Part shown: positions 16,054 to 24,701 of the stretch, piece after piece
Layout of the letters: each line of letters opens with the position of its first letter
Position numbering within the stretch: position 1 is the first letter of the stretch
Source: Arthrobacter cavernae
GTDB lineage: Bacteria; Actinomycetota; Actinomycetes; Actinomycetales; Micrococcaceae
Assembly: GCF_017368795.1 (NCBI RefSeq)
Contig: NZ_JAFNLL010000029.1
Coordinates: forward strand, 39,980-103,979
Direction: 5' to 3'
DNA: 64,000 bases
Notes under the pieces: model-generated
Databases searched by the model: none
The model's input: only the letters and a program-made list of their open reading frames with translations
What the model was told of the DNA's origin: nothing
Position numbers and translations under genes: made by a program

Positions 16054-17825
16054 CGTGCTTCCTCCGGAAGGGCGGTACCAAATGGATTGGGGAACGGGAC
16101 GTAGCCGGCATGCCGGTCGGCAGCGCGCTGCCAGCGGATCAGCATGTTCGTCTTTGCAGGGAGCGGCACGCCCGCGAGAAGCGCACGGAGCCTCGCGGGA
16201 CGGCCCAGCTCCTCGCTCACGCGCTCGATAACGTCACCCAGCCGGGCCCAGAGCGCGTCCTCAAATCCGGGATCCTCCAGTACGAGGTCGGCGAGCGCGC
16301 CCGCGACCTCCGCGAGGTTGTTCACGAACAGGCAGTAGGCGATCCGGTTCCAGCCGCGCTCTTCGTCATATGCGGCGCCGCGCGCCACTTCCTCCGGCAG
16401 GGCGGCCAGGGTGTCCACGTGCCGGGACTCGATGAGCTTGGTGCCCTCAAGGTCCCGCGCGAGGACCGTGCGCGGCAGGCCGTCCGGTCCGAGCACGGCG
16501 AGCACGTTCTGCAAGTGCGGTTCCAGGACGATCCCGTGCCCGCCCCACAAACGCAGCACAGACGGCACCAGCAGGCCGACATACCGCTCCCACCAGTCCC
16601 TCGCCCAGTCGGAACGGGCTGTGCAGGAACCGTCCGGGGCAAGGTCGGCCAGGCGCGTGGGGGTCCCGGCGGGATCCGGGGATGCCACCAAGCTGCCCAG
16701 CAAATGCACGCGGGAGCTGCCTCCCGCCGCACTCCGCAGCCCGCTCCGCACGATGGTACCGAAGCCTTCGAGGACGGCAAGGCGCTGCTCGTCGGTGCCG
16801 AGGTGCCCGGGGAGCTGCACACTGCGTGCGGCAGGCTCCAGGAGGAGGTCGAAGCCAGGGCTGGCGGCCCGGACCACGTCCAGGGTGTCGGCGAGCAGGC
16901 CTGTGAGAGCCACTGCGCCGGAGAGCTCATAGGCGGCGTTCTTGCGCAGGCAGTTCGTGAGGCGCACGTTGAGGCTCGTCTTGAGGAAGACGTCCGTTTC
17001 CGGCTGATAGAGGGTACGGACGCTGGCTGTTGGGTGGAAGGGCAGGCCGATCTCGCCCAGGTCCACAATGACCCCCTCGGCGAGCGCCTGCGCAATCACG
17101 GGACCGGTTTCCGGGTCCGCGGAGAGCAGTTCGAACTGCCAGGGGTGGACCGGGACCGCCCGGTGGCCCGCCGGAACGGCATTCCCGGCGAGCAATTCCT
17201 GGGTCATCGCGTGCTCGTCGAAGCTTCCCTCTTCCGCGTGCTCGAGGACGAAGGAATCCGGGACGGCAAGCCACCGGAGGCGGAAGGCGGTGCGGGTTTC
17301 AGGGGAGAACCGACGCCACTGGGCAAGGTCGCCCGAGCGCCACTTCGGCGAGGGGTGACGGGGGTGCCCTTCGATCAGGGCCTGCTCGGAGTCGAGGAAT
17401 TCGGCTGCGCTGGGGCCGGCATCGCGGGCGGGTTCCAGCGGCCGCCACTGGAGGATGTCGGCAAGTGAGTCCCGGCTTGCCCGGACCTGCCCGCTGAACT
17501 CGGGATTGGGGACCCCGGTGCGTGCCGTCAGCTCGTCGGTGGTGAGCGCGGCCAGTTCCTCGAGGCCGATCACGGCCCAGGTTCCGTCGGAGAAGAGTTC
17601 CACCGGGCCTTCGAAGCGGTGCATGGCCACGGTGGAGACGCGGGCCGTACGGGCACGCAAGTGGACGCTGATGTGGGCGAGATGGATCTCGAGGTAACCG
17701 TCGTTGAGGATCATTTGGCCGTCCGGGCCTGCCACTTCGCGGACGAGGCAGCCGAGGAGGGTATGGGCGGAGGCCAGTTCGGCATCCGTGTGGACGCGGA
17801 ATGGGCTGAAGACTGCAGTGCTCAC
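16050..17825 (-). CDS. pvsD: IucA/IucC-family NIS siderophore synthetase (PvsD-like)
   Basis: A 591-residue NRPS-independent siderophore synthetase. Conserved blocks occur in order: GHPRHPSPKWRSGD (ATP-binding entry), PVHPWQFE, HPTASVRTL, KTSLNVRLTNCLRKN, the EPHLQNVLAVL Mg/ATP block and RDLEGTKL, then the helical FhuF-like C-terminus. These enzymes adenylate a carboxylate, usually citrate or a citryl intermediate, and condense it with an amine or alcohol. GTG start overlaps the stop of the MFS gene. By position it corresponds to PvsD. Confidence 0.9.
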   Translation of the reverse strand: MSTAVFSPFRVHTDAELASAHTLLGCLVREVAGPDGQMILNDGYLEIHLAHISVHLRARTARVSTVAMHRFEGPVELFSDGTWAVIGLEELAALTTDELTARTGVPNPEFSGQVRASRDSLADILQWRPLEPARDAGPSAAEFLDSEQALIEGHPRHPSPKWRSGDLAQWRRFSPETRTAFRLRWLAVPDSFVLEHAEEGSFDEHAMTQELLAGNAVPAGHRAVPVHPWQFELLSADPETGPVIAQALAEGVIVDLGEIGLPFHPTASVRTLYQPETDVFLKTSLNVRLTNCLRKNAAYELSGAVALTGLLADTLDVVRAASPGFDLLLEPAARSVQLPGHLGTDEQRLAVLEGFGTIVRSGLRSAAGGSSRVHLLGSLVASPDPAGTPTRLADLAPDGSCTARSDWARDWWERYVGLLVPSVLRLWGGHGIVLEPHLQNVLAVLGPDGLPRTVLARDLEGTKLIESRHVDTLAALPEEVARGAAYDEERGWNRIAYCLFVNNLAEVAGALADLVLEDPGFEDALWARLGDVIERVSEELGRPARLRALLAGVPLPAKTNMLIRWQRAADRHAGYVPFPNPFGTALPEEAR

Positions 17826-19078
17826 GTGAGGCTCCGATCAGGAACTGGGACAGGGATGGAGAAAGAAGGGAGTTGCTGGGGTGTGGTCATGCGGCGCGCG
17901 GTGCAGGCCAGGACGGCGCCCGCGGCGAGGGGTATCACCAGCGGGGCTGCGGGGCCAAGAGCCGCCGGTGCAAGGGTGGCCAAGGCCGAGGCCGTACCGC
18001 CGGCCAGAACGGCCCCCGATTTGGAGCTCGCCTCGACCCGGCCGAACAAGGCCCCGGGGGTATGGAAGGGTGCAGCTTCCGCCGCAAGCAGGGACAGCGC
18101 CGGAAGGCCCAGCGCAAGGGCCACGCCGAGAAGCAGCCGCCCGGCCAGGAGCCAGGCAAGGGATCCCGGCCCCGGGACGAAGACTGGAACCAGATGTACG
18201 ACGGCGGACGCCGCCGCTGCCGCGTAGGCAATCGTGAGACCGACGCGCGGCTGGCCCCGCAGTGCGCGCAGGACCACAGCGGCGAAAGCGAGGTATATGA
18301 CGTGCGGGGCCGCGAACAGGAGTCCGGGCGCCCACGTCGGAAGCCACGGTGCCACGAGGTGCATTAAGGGCACGAAGTAGGGGTACGTCGATACCGTCAC
18401 GAGCACGAACCCTGCCTCCGCCGTGCACAGGCCGGCGAGGGTGACGGCGGCACGCCGGGGAGCGCCGTCGTCGTCCGTTGCCTCCGGCTCCGTGCGGCGG
18501 GTGGGCCGGACGCGGTCGACCCGCCCAAGGGCCGGCATGCGGAGCATGCACAGCGCCGCGACGAGCGGCAGGAGGGCCGCGAGTCCGTACATCTGCCGGA
18601 TGTCGAGGACGCCTGCGAGCAGGCCCGCGAGGACCGGGGCCGCGACGAGGGCCGTCCGCGCCGAGCCTTGCATGAGGGCGAGCCCGCGGGAAAGTGGCTC
18701 TCCGGAGAGGCCCGAGGCGAGATAGGCGGTGCTCGCCGAGTACGTCCCGCCGAGCACACCTTGGGTGACGAGGGCGACGACGAGCGTCGGCAGGTCCTGC
18801 GCCACAGCGGCGAGAGCAAACGCAAGCGCGAGGCCGATCTGGGCCCGTATCAGGAGCGGCTTGGGACCGAAGCGGTCGGCAAGCCTGCCCCACACACCCG
18901 CCGACAGTGCGGTGAAGAGCGTCGGGAGGACGTAGAGGACGCCGGCCCAGCGGGCCGAAGGGTCGCCCAGTTGCGGGAGCAGCACGCCGAGGTACGGGGG
19001 CAGGCCGAGGGCTGCGAACGCCGACGCGCAGTGGGCGCCGGCGATCCCGAGCACGTGGCGGCGGTAAAGGGTGCTCAC
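17822..19078 (-). CDS. pvsC: MFS siderophore exporter (PvsC-like)
   Basis: A 418-residue major facilitator with about 12 membrane helices. The MFS loop between helices 2 and 3 reads GVWGRLADRFGPKPLLI. Location between two NIS synthetases with 4-bp overlaps on both sides argues strongly that it exports the siderophore made by this operon, as PvsC does for vibrioferrin and SbnD for staphyloferrin B. Start is GTG. The alternative, an unrelated drug exporter, is unlikely given the coupling. Confidence 0.88.
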   Translation of the reverse strand: MSTLYRRHVLGIAGAHCASAFAALGLPPYLGVLLPQLGDPSARWAGVLYVLPTLFTALSAGVWGRLADRFGPKPLLIRAQIGLALAFALAAVAQDLPTLVVALVTQGVLGGTYSASTAYLASGLSGEPLSRGLALMQGSARTALVAAPVLAGLLAGVLDIRQMYGLAALLPLVAALCMLRMPALGRVDRVRPTRRTEPEATDDDGAPRRAAVTLAGLCTAEAGFVLVTVSTYPYFVPLMHLVAPWLPTWAPGLLFAAPHVIYLAFAAVVLRALRGQPRVGLTIAYAAAAASAVVHLVPVFVPGPGSLAWLLAGRLLLGVALALGLPALSLLAAEAAPFHTPGALFGRVEASSKSGAVLAGGTASALATLAPAALGPAAPLVIPLAAGAVLACTARRMTTPQQLPSFSIPVPVPDRSLT

Positions 19079-20955
19079 GTGCGGACCGCCCCGTTGTCAG
19101 GTACGGCCACGTGGTCCGGAACGGCTTCCCGGCCTGGAACGGCCAGGTAGTTGGGTCCCGTGCGGAGGTAGAACTTGTTGATGTCCGCGCACCCGATCCG
19201 TTCCTTGGGCAGCAGCGTCCCCGCCGTGAGCATGCCCTTGACCGGCAGGCGCTCCGCGTCGAGGATGCGCGTCCGGAGGAGGTCCGCGGCGGCCAGGGAC
19301 CCGGCATCGTGCGGGTCGGTCCAGCGTGCGCAGGCCTCCTCGAGGCGGGTCCGGGCGCGCCTGAACATTGCTGCCCGCGCGGCGTCGTCGTCGCCCGCTG
19401 CCTCGACGACGAGCGCCGCGGTGCACAAGTGCAGGGTGATCGTGGTGAACATGTCCGCGAGCTCGGCCGGGTCCTGGGCAGCGATGCGGGCATCGCTGAA
19501 GTCCCCGGCCCGCACAGGACGGCCCAGTGCCTTGGACGCCCGCGAACAATCGATGCGCGCGCTGTCGTTGTCCTTATAAACCAAGCGCAGACCGTCCGGC
19601 CCCTGTGCCACCGTGATGTTCTGCTGATGCGCTTCAAGCGCGATCCCGTAGCGCAGCCACAGCGCCACATGCCAGTCCAGGAGCAACTCCGTGTAGGCGT
19701 CGAGCCATTCCCCGGCGCTCTGGCCGGCCTCGGCGGCCAGTTCGTGCAGGACCCGCCGGCCCGGTTCGCCGGAGGCCGGTGCCAGGATGGCGGCTACGGG
19801 GGCGAGGATGTCCCCGGCCACGGCAGGCGGGTAGTCCCGGACGAGCACCGCGTGCACTTCGCTGCCGCTGTCGGCCCACCGCGACTCGTCCGCGAGGAGG
19901 ATGCGGCGCGCCAGCCGGGGCTCGCGGTCCAGAATCTCGGTGAGAATGCCCTGCATGATTTCCCCGCCGGCGAGGGTCCCGGGCTTGATGGTCCGACGGT
20001 TGCGGCGCCCGAGCGATGCCGTTGGCAGCGGCAGTTTGAGATGGGTTGCCGGGTCATCGACGAGGGCGACCGTGCGGGTCGAAAGTGTTGGCACCACGAG
20101 CGGACCGGGATGCCCGACGGCGGTGACCTCGCCACGGGCGACGGTCAGCGGGTGCACGGGCAGCGCCACGAGGTCTTTTGCTGCCTGCTCGGAGGCCCCG
20201 AGCTCGGCCGGCGAGGGCCACCAGGCAGGAAGGCTGTCGCCGAGTGCCGCCGAGAAGTTCACCTCGCTTCGAGGCACGAGCGTCCAGGCGAGGCGGAATT
20301 CCGGCCGGAACTCGGGCGCGTAGGAACGGACCTCGTCATCGCTGAGACCCCAGCGGCAACGGCCGGTCGGGTGCACCGGGTGGTCGCGAAGGGCGGCCGC
20401 GGCCTCGTGCCGGAGGAGCCCCGCGAAGCCGCGCAGCCCGCCGTCGTCCGCGGAACCCCCGTTCGCCCGGGCGGCGGAATTGTCCTTGGCCAAGGGCGCG
20501 CATTCGGTCTCGTGGAGCACCACGACGTCGGCGCTCTGGCGGCATTCCTCGGCGAAGTCCGCCCATCCGGCCTCGGCCTCGGCGTCGTCGCGCGGCGCGA
20601 GCGCTGCGAGGACGGCGTCGAGCGTTTCGGCGGCTGTTACGGTACCGGCGGCGTCCTCAACGGCGTCTTCAACAAGGATGTAAGGCTCCGCGAGGCGGTG
20701 CTCGGCGAGGAAGCCGTCGGGCCGGACGGGAAGGTGCAGGATGCGGCCGCCGGGCAGCGGCGCGCTCCACCACTGCCCGTCGTGACGGGCGTCTTTCGCT
20801 TCGTGTCCGGACCGGCCGGCCGACTGGATGCCGAGGTGGTCTTCACGCAGGAGGGCATCGACCACCCGGCAGAGCAAGGCTGCAACAGCCCCCATGGCGG
20901 CGGGGGCCGAGTGGGGACGGGCAGGGGCGGAAAGGGCAGGGGCGACGGCGCTCAT
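19075..20955 (-). CDS. pvsB: IucA/IucC-family NIS siderophore synthetase (PvsB-like)
   Basis: A 626-residue NIS synthetase, the second in the operon. Blocks seen: DHPVHPTGRCRWGL, LVALPVHPLTV, HLKLPLPTASLGRRNRRTI, EAHQQNITVAQG and KDNDSARI. It differs from the other synthetase at many of these sites, so the pair is not a recent duplication and each probably uses a different acceptor. It begins with ATG at 20955 and overlaps the ATP-grasp gene by 4 bp. By position it matches PvsB. Confidence 0.9.
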   Translation of the reverse strand: MSAVAPALSAPARPHSAPAAMGAVAALLCRVVDALLREDHLGIQSAGRSGHEAKDARHDGQWWSAPLPGGRILHLPVRPDGFLAEHRLAEPYILVEDAVEDAAGTVTAAETLDAVLAALAPRDDAEAEAGWADFAEECRQSADVVVLHETECAPLAKDNSAARANGGSADDGGLRGFAGLLRHEAAAALRDHPVHPTGRCRWGLSDDEVRSYAPEFRPEFRLAWTLVPRSEVNFSAALGDSLPAWWPSPAELGASEQAAKDLVALPVHPLTVARGEVTAVGHPGPLVVPTLSTRTVALVDDPATHLKLPLPTASLGRRNRRTIKPGTLAGGEIMQGILTEILDREPRLARRILLADESRWADSGSEVHAVLVRDYPPAVAGDILAPVAAILAPASGEPGRRVLHELAAEAGQSAGEWLDAYTELLLDWHVALWLRYGIALEAHQQNITVAQGPDGLRLVYKDNDSARIDCSRASKALGRPVRAGDFSDARIAAQDPAELADMFTTITLHLCTAALVVEAAGDDDAARAAMFRRARTRLEEACARWTDPHDAGSLAAADLLRTRILDAERLPVKGMLTAGTLLPKERIGCADINKFYLRTGPNYLAVPGREAVPDHVAVPDNGAVRT

Positions 20956-22175
20956 GCCCGGACTTCCCAGCTGTTGCCTGCGATGAAGCGCTCAACGGCG
21001 TCGTCCACCGCTGCGGTCCGGGGGCCGATCGCGTGAACCACCGAAAGGTAATCCCGGTTGGTGCCGTGGAGCGGGGCCGTGACGCCGGGGCTGCGCAGAC
21101 GCCGATGCTGGAGCCGGACCCCGTGCGGGAGCTCGTCGTGCCCTTCGTCGGGTGCAGCGAGCAGCGTTCCGGCACGGTCCGCAGTCACGTAGCGGAGGTG
21201 TGCGCTGCGGTCGATGGCGGCCGCATCGGGAAGGCCTTGCGGGAGTGCCTCGCCCATGTGGATGCGGATGACTTGTTCGAACAGGTCCACACCAAGCAGT
21301 TCCGAATAGATGAGGTCCATGGTGTCGCCGATGAGACGGTAGTTGACTTCGATGATGCGCGCCCGGTCCCCCTGCAGGACGAACTCCGTGTGGCACGCAC
21401 CGAAGCCAACGCCGAGGGCCGCGAGCTGGTCGAGGAGGTGCCGCACGACCGTGTCCGGAAGCCCGGGCTCCCAGTCGCGGCGCGACTCCGTGAAGAACGG
21501 GGGCACGCCGAGCGAGGTGTGCCACGAACCGAGGACATGCAGGGACTGGCCGTCACCGAGCGTCTCGAAGGTGTGGAGCCCGCCCGCGAGGTACTCCTCG
21601 ACGACGAGGGTGGTGTCCGGGCGGCGCGACCGGATGTCGGCGGCCGTGGCCACGAGGCCGGCGAGGTCCTCGACAAGGAGCACGTCTTCACTTGCGACGC
21701 CTTCCCGGGGCTTGACGACGGCGGGGAACGGCATGTGTGCGGCTACCGCCCCGATGTCGTCCCCGGGGGCCACCTGGACTGAAGCGACCGTGTCGAGACC
21801 CGCGTCCGCGAGGGTCCGGCGCATGAGGAACTTGTTCTTGCAGCGCAGCGCCGCACGCCATTCCTTGGCCGGGAGGCCAAGCAGCTCGGCCGCGAGCGAT
21901 GTGGCCGACTGGAGATGGTCGCTGTTGCTCAGGAGCCCCGTGGGCAGCCCGAAACGGGGCTGCAGCCCAAGGACCGTTGCCGCGACGGCGCCCGGGTCGC
22001 GCACATCGGCATGTTCGACGGCGGCCGGCGGGAAGGGCACGTCCGCGTAGGCAGCACGGTGCGCCTCAGGTTCGTCGGTGAGGACCACGACGTCGAGGCC
22101 GAGTTGGGCCGCCGCGGGCAGGAAGCCGCGGGTGACGGCGTCGGTCGGGTTGAGGGCAGTCAGGTAGAGGCACAC
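20952..22175 (-). CDS. pvsA: ATP-grasp ligase, first gene of the siderophore operon (PvsA-like)
   Basis: A 407-residue ATP-grasp carboxylate-amine ligase. ATP-binding strands are PFPAVVKPREGVASEDVLLV and LVVEEYLAGGLHTFE. The metal-binding block is IIEVNYRLIGDTMDL. Such ligases join a carboxylate to an amino group through an acyl phosphate. In vibrioferrin clusters PvsA is the ATP-grasp enzyme thought to attach the amino-acid part. GTG at 22175 has GGAG six bases upstream. The promoter with an iron box lies directly in front, so this gene leads the five-gene transcript. Confidence 0.88.
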   Translation of the reverse strand: MCLYLTALNPTDAVTRGFLPAAAQLGLDVVVLTDEPEAHRAAYADVPFPPAAVEHADVRDPGAVAATVLGLQPRFGLPTGLLSNSDHLQSATSLAAELLGLPAKEWRAALRCKNKFLMRRTLADAGLDTVASVQVAPGDDIGAVAAHMPFPAVVKPREGVASEDVLLVEDLAGLVATAADIRSRRPDTTLVVEEYLAGGLHTFETLGDGQSLHVLGSWHTSLGVPPFFTESRRDWEPGLPDTVVRHLLDQLAALGVGFGACHTEFVLQGDRARIIEVNYRLIGDTMDLIYSELLGVDLFEQVIRIHMGEALPQGLPDAAAIDRSAHLRYVTADRAGTLLAAPDEGHDELPHGVRLQHRRLRSPGVTAPLHGTNRDYLSVVHAIGPRTAAVDDAVERFIAGNSWEVRA

Positions 22176-22204
22176 AGAGGGCTCCGTCGGGGCAGGATTG
22201 GGTG

Positions 22205-22223
22205 TTAGGCAAGGCTTAGCTAA
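22205..22223. promoter_or_regulatory. IdeR/DtxR-type iron box of the siderophore biosynthetic operon
   Basis: TTAGGCAAGGCTTAGCTAA agrees closely with the IdeR/DtxR operator consensus TWAGGTWAGSCTWACCTWA. It overlaps the -10 element of the minus-strand promoter and ends 30 bases before the GTG of the ATP-grasp gene. Metal-loaded repressor bound here would block initiation. It may also affect the divergent aldolase gene 130 bases away. Confidence 0.85.
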
Positions 22224-22247
22224 GTTGCATCAGGACCGCGCCGTCAA
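22218..22247 (-). promoter_or_regulatory. Predicted promoter of the siderophore biosynthetic operon
   Basis: On the minus strand TTGACG (22247-22242) and TTAGCT (22223-22218) are separated by 18 bases. The -10 half lies inside the iron box. Transcription would begin just before the ATP-grasp gene. Confidence 0.6.
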
Positions 22248-22354
22248 GCCGGAGGGAGTGTGTCGTTCGCCACGTCAGTTCAATTTGCACATAAAAACGT
22301 GCTGTATTACAAATTGACTTCGTATCGTCCGTTCGAGCGGCCCCTGGAGGCACC

Positions 22355-23131
22355 ATGTCCCGTCCCCACACGCTCGCTCGACGGTTCGCCAAGCCCGGCG
22401 CGGTCGGGCTCTACTGCTCGGTACCGGCACCCACCCTCGTCGACATGATCGGCCACGCCGGCTTCGATTTCGTCATCCTCGACACCGAGCACTCACTCGT
22501 AGGGGACGCCGAGCTCGCCGCACTGCTGCGGGCCGCCCAAGCGTCGGGCCTCGACGCCCTCGTCCGGGTACCCGAAAGCGATCCAGGGTCGATCCTCCGT
22601 GCGCTCGACGCCGGCGCGACTGGTGTTGTGGTGCCGCACGTCCGGTGCCGAGCCGACGTCGACGCAGCACTCCGCGCGGCCCGCTACTTCCCGGACGGCA
22701 TGCGGTCCCTCGGCGGCGGAAGGGCATCGAACTACGGCGTGGGCGACCCGCGCGAGGTCATTCGTCGCGCCAACGCCGAGGTGGTGGTGGCGGTGCTCAT
22801 CGAGGACCGCGAAGGCGTCGACGCGATCGACGAAATCCTCGCAGGCGGCGGAATTAACCTCGTCCTGCCTGGCCCCGGCGACTTGTCGCAGTCCTACGGT
22901 GTTCCGTGGGAGACGCGGCACCCGCTGGTCCGCGGAGCCGTCGAAGCGATCCACGAGGCCTGTCTGCGCCACTCCACCCCGTTTGCCCCCATGACCACCA
23001 ACCCCGAGGCCCACGCACGCTGGCGTGCCGCCGGGGCGACGTCATTCGTTCTCGGCGACGCCCAGGATCTGGCGGCTCGCGTGATCCGGGAGCAGTACGC
23101 CTTGGCCGGGTCCGGTAGCGACAAGGAATAG
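22355..23131 (+). CDS. HpcH/HpaI-family aldolase, SbnG-like citrate synthase candidate
   Basis: A 258-residue class II aldolase of the HpcH/HpaI family. Catalytic His is in ILDTEHSLVG (about H46), catalytic Arg in RVPESDP (R71), metal-site Glu in IEDREGVDAI and Asp in LPGPGDLSQ. Length and family equal SbnG, which makes citrate from oxaloacetate and acetyl-CoA for staphyloferrin B. Located divergent from a citrate-consuming NIS operon across an iron box, it most likely supplies citrate during iron starvation. ATG follows CTGGAGGCACC. An ordinary 2-oxo-acid aldolase is the alternative. Confidence 0.82.
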   Translation: MSRPHTLARRFAKPGAVGLYCSVPAPTLVDMIGHAGFDFVILDTEHSLVGDAELAALLRAAQASGLDALVRVPESDPGSILRALDAGATGVVVPHVRCRADVDAALRAARYFPDGMRSLGGGRASNYGVGDPREVIRRANAEVVVAVLIEDREGVDAIDEILAGGGINLVLPGPGDLSQSYGVPWETRHPLVRGAVEAIHEACLRHSTPFAPMTTNPEAHARWRAAGATSFVLGDAQDLAARVIREQYALAGSGSDKE

Positions 23132-23254
23132 CTGACAGATTCCTTGTGGATTCTTGGGGCCGACTTCTTGGTTAGCCAGCTTGCGCCAGGGCCAGCGAGC
23201 CAAGAAGCTGCGGCTTGCCCGTCCCGCTCACCCTCGGAGGAAGTAGTCCGGAGC

Positions 23255-24694
23255 TCACCGACGCCGGACATCCGCTCCGGCGGATCGCCCCCGGCTGACC
23301 TCGGCACCGGCATGCCGCTGGAGGGTGAGGCTGTCCACGGTGCTGACCAGCATCATGGCCGCCATGGCCAGGAACGCGCCTTTGTAGGGTTCCACCGGGC
23401 CGCTGCCGAACACCGGTGCCATGTCGAAAATGCGCAGGAACAGGGCGCCCACGGCGATGCCCGCACCGGCAGCAAGCTGGACCAGCGTTGCCGACACGGC
23501 ATTTGCGGAGGGCAGTTGCTCCGGGACGATGTCCGCGTACTGCACCGAGGCGTACGCGGAGAAGCCGATGGAACGAAAAACACCGCTCAGCACCAGGAGG
23601 CCGAAAATGAGCGGTTCCGGCGTTTGGGCGTCCAGAAACGCGCAGGCAGCAAAGGTGGCCGCCGAGGCCAGCGAGGCGAACACCAGCACGGGTTTGAAGC
23701 CGAAGCGCCTGATGATGGGCGTGGTGGCGGGCTTGATGCCGATGTTGCCGATGAAAACGGCGGCCACCATGGCCCCGGCTTTCAAGGGGTCCCAGCCGAA
23801 GCCGTCCTGGAACATCAGCGGCAGCAGGAAGGGCACCGAGCTGATGGTCAGCCGGTAGATGAATCCGCCGGTGGACGTGGCCCGGAACGTCCTCGCGGCA
23901 AAGACGTCCAGCCGGAACAGCGGTGCCCTGGCTTTGAGCATCCACCAGGCGGCTCCTGCCAGCGAGAGCACGCCGGCACCGACAATGGCGGCGGCCAAAA
24001 GCCCCGCGCCGTGCCCGCCCACCGTCTCCAGCCCCACGACGAGCGCACCAACACCCAGGGTCGTGAGGACAAGGCCAACCCAGTCAAGGCTGCGATGGCG
24101 GTCCCCTGCCGTCCGCGGGACGATCCGCAACGCCGCGATGAAGGCTGCGATGCCCAGCGGGAGGTTGATCAGGAAGATCCAGTGCCACGACAAGTAGGCG
24201 GTGATGGCGCCGCCCACCAGCGGAGCCAGGACCGGGGCCATCAGTCCCGGCCACACGAGGTACGCGGTGGCACGCAGCAGGTCCGCCTTGGGAGTTCCAC
24301 GCAGAACCAGGAGCGTCCCGACGGGAACCATCATGGCCCCGCCCGCACCTTGGGCCACGCGGCTGAGGGTGAGCATCGTCAGGTCCTGGCTCACGGCGCA
24401 CAGCAGCGAGGCCGCCGTGAACAAGGCGATGGCCAGGCAGAAAACGCGGCGTGCTCCCAGCCTTTCGGCGAGCCAGCTGCTGAACGGGATGCCAACGGCC
24501 ACGGTCACCAGGTACGCGGTCATGGTGATGTTGACGTCCGCAGGAGCCACCTGGAAGTCCGCAGCAATGCTCGGGATGGCCGTGGTCAGGACGGTTCCGT
24601 CCAGGAACTCCATGAAGAACGTCGCCGCCACAAGCAGCGCCAGCCGTGGTTGCCACGGCGCAGCGTCCGCCTTGACGTCGGTATTGCCCGGCAT
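23255..24694 (-). CDS. DHA2-type MFS drug exporter (14 helices)
   Basis: A 479-residue proton-driven exporter. Motif FMEFLDGTVLTTAIPSIAAD in helix 1, SSWLAERLGARRVF in the 2-3 loop and SRVAQGAGGAMMVP in helix 4 define the EmrB/QacA-like DHA2 group, and the 14-helix length fits. It begins 7 bases after the recQ stop with AGGAGG before its ATG, so both are in one transcript. Substrate unknown. It lies next to the siderophore locus but on a separate transcript, so a role in siderophore export is not supported. Confidence 0.88.
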   Translation of the reverse strand: MPGNTDVKADAAPWQPRLALLVAATFFMEFLDGTVLTTAIPSIAADFQVAPADVNITMTAYLVTVAVGIPFSSWLAERLGARRVFCLAIALFTAASLLCAVSQDLTMLTLSRVAQGAGGAMMVPVGTLLVLRGTPKADLLRATAYLVWPGLMAPVLAPLVGGAITAYLSWHWIFLINLPLGIAAFIAALRIVPRTAGDRHRSLDWVGLVLTTLGVGALVVGLETVGGHGAGLLAAAIVGAGVLSLAGAAWWMLKARAPLFRLDVFAARTFRATSTGGFIYRLTISSVPFLLPLMFQDGFGWDPLKAGAMVAAVFIGNIGIKPATTPIIRRFGFKPVLVFASLASAATFAACAFLDAQTPEPLIFGLLVLSGVFRSIGFSAYASVQYADIVPEQLPSANAVSATLVQLAAGAGIAVGALFLRIFDMAPVFGSGPVEPYKGAFLAMAAMMLVSTVDSLTLQRHAGAEVSRGRSAGADVRRR

Positions 24695-24701
24695 GCCCCT
24701 C

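Noticed and set aside
23164..23207. Inverted repeat CTTCTTGG/CCAAGAAG after the aldolase gene
   Set aside because: Long loop and no T-run; not convincing as a terminator.
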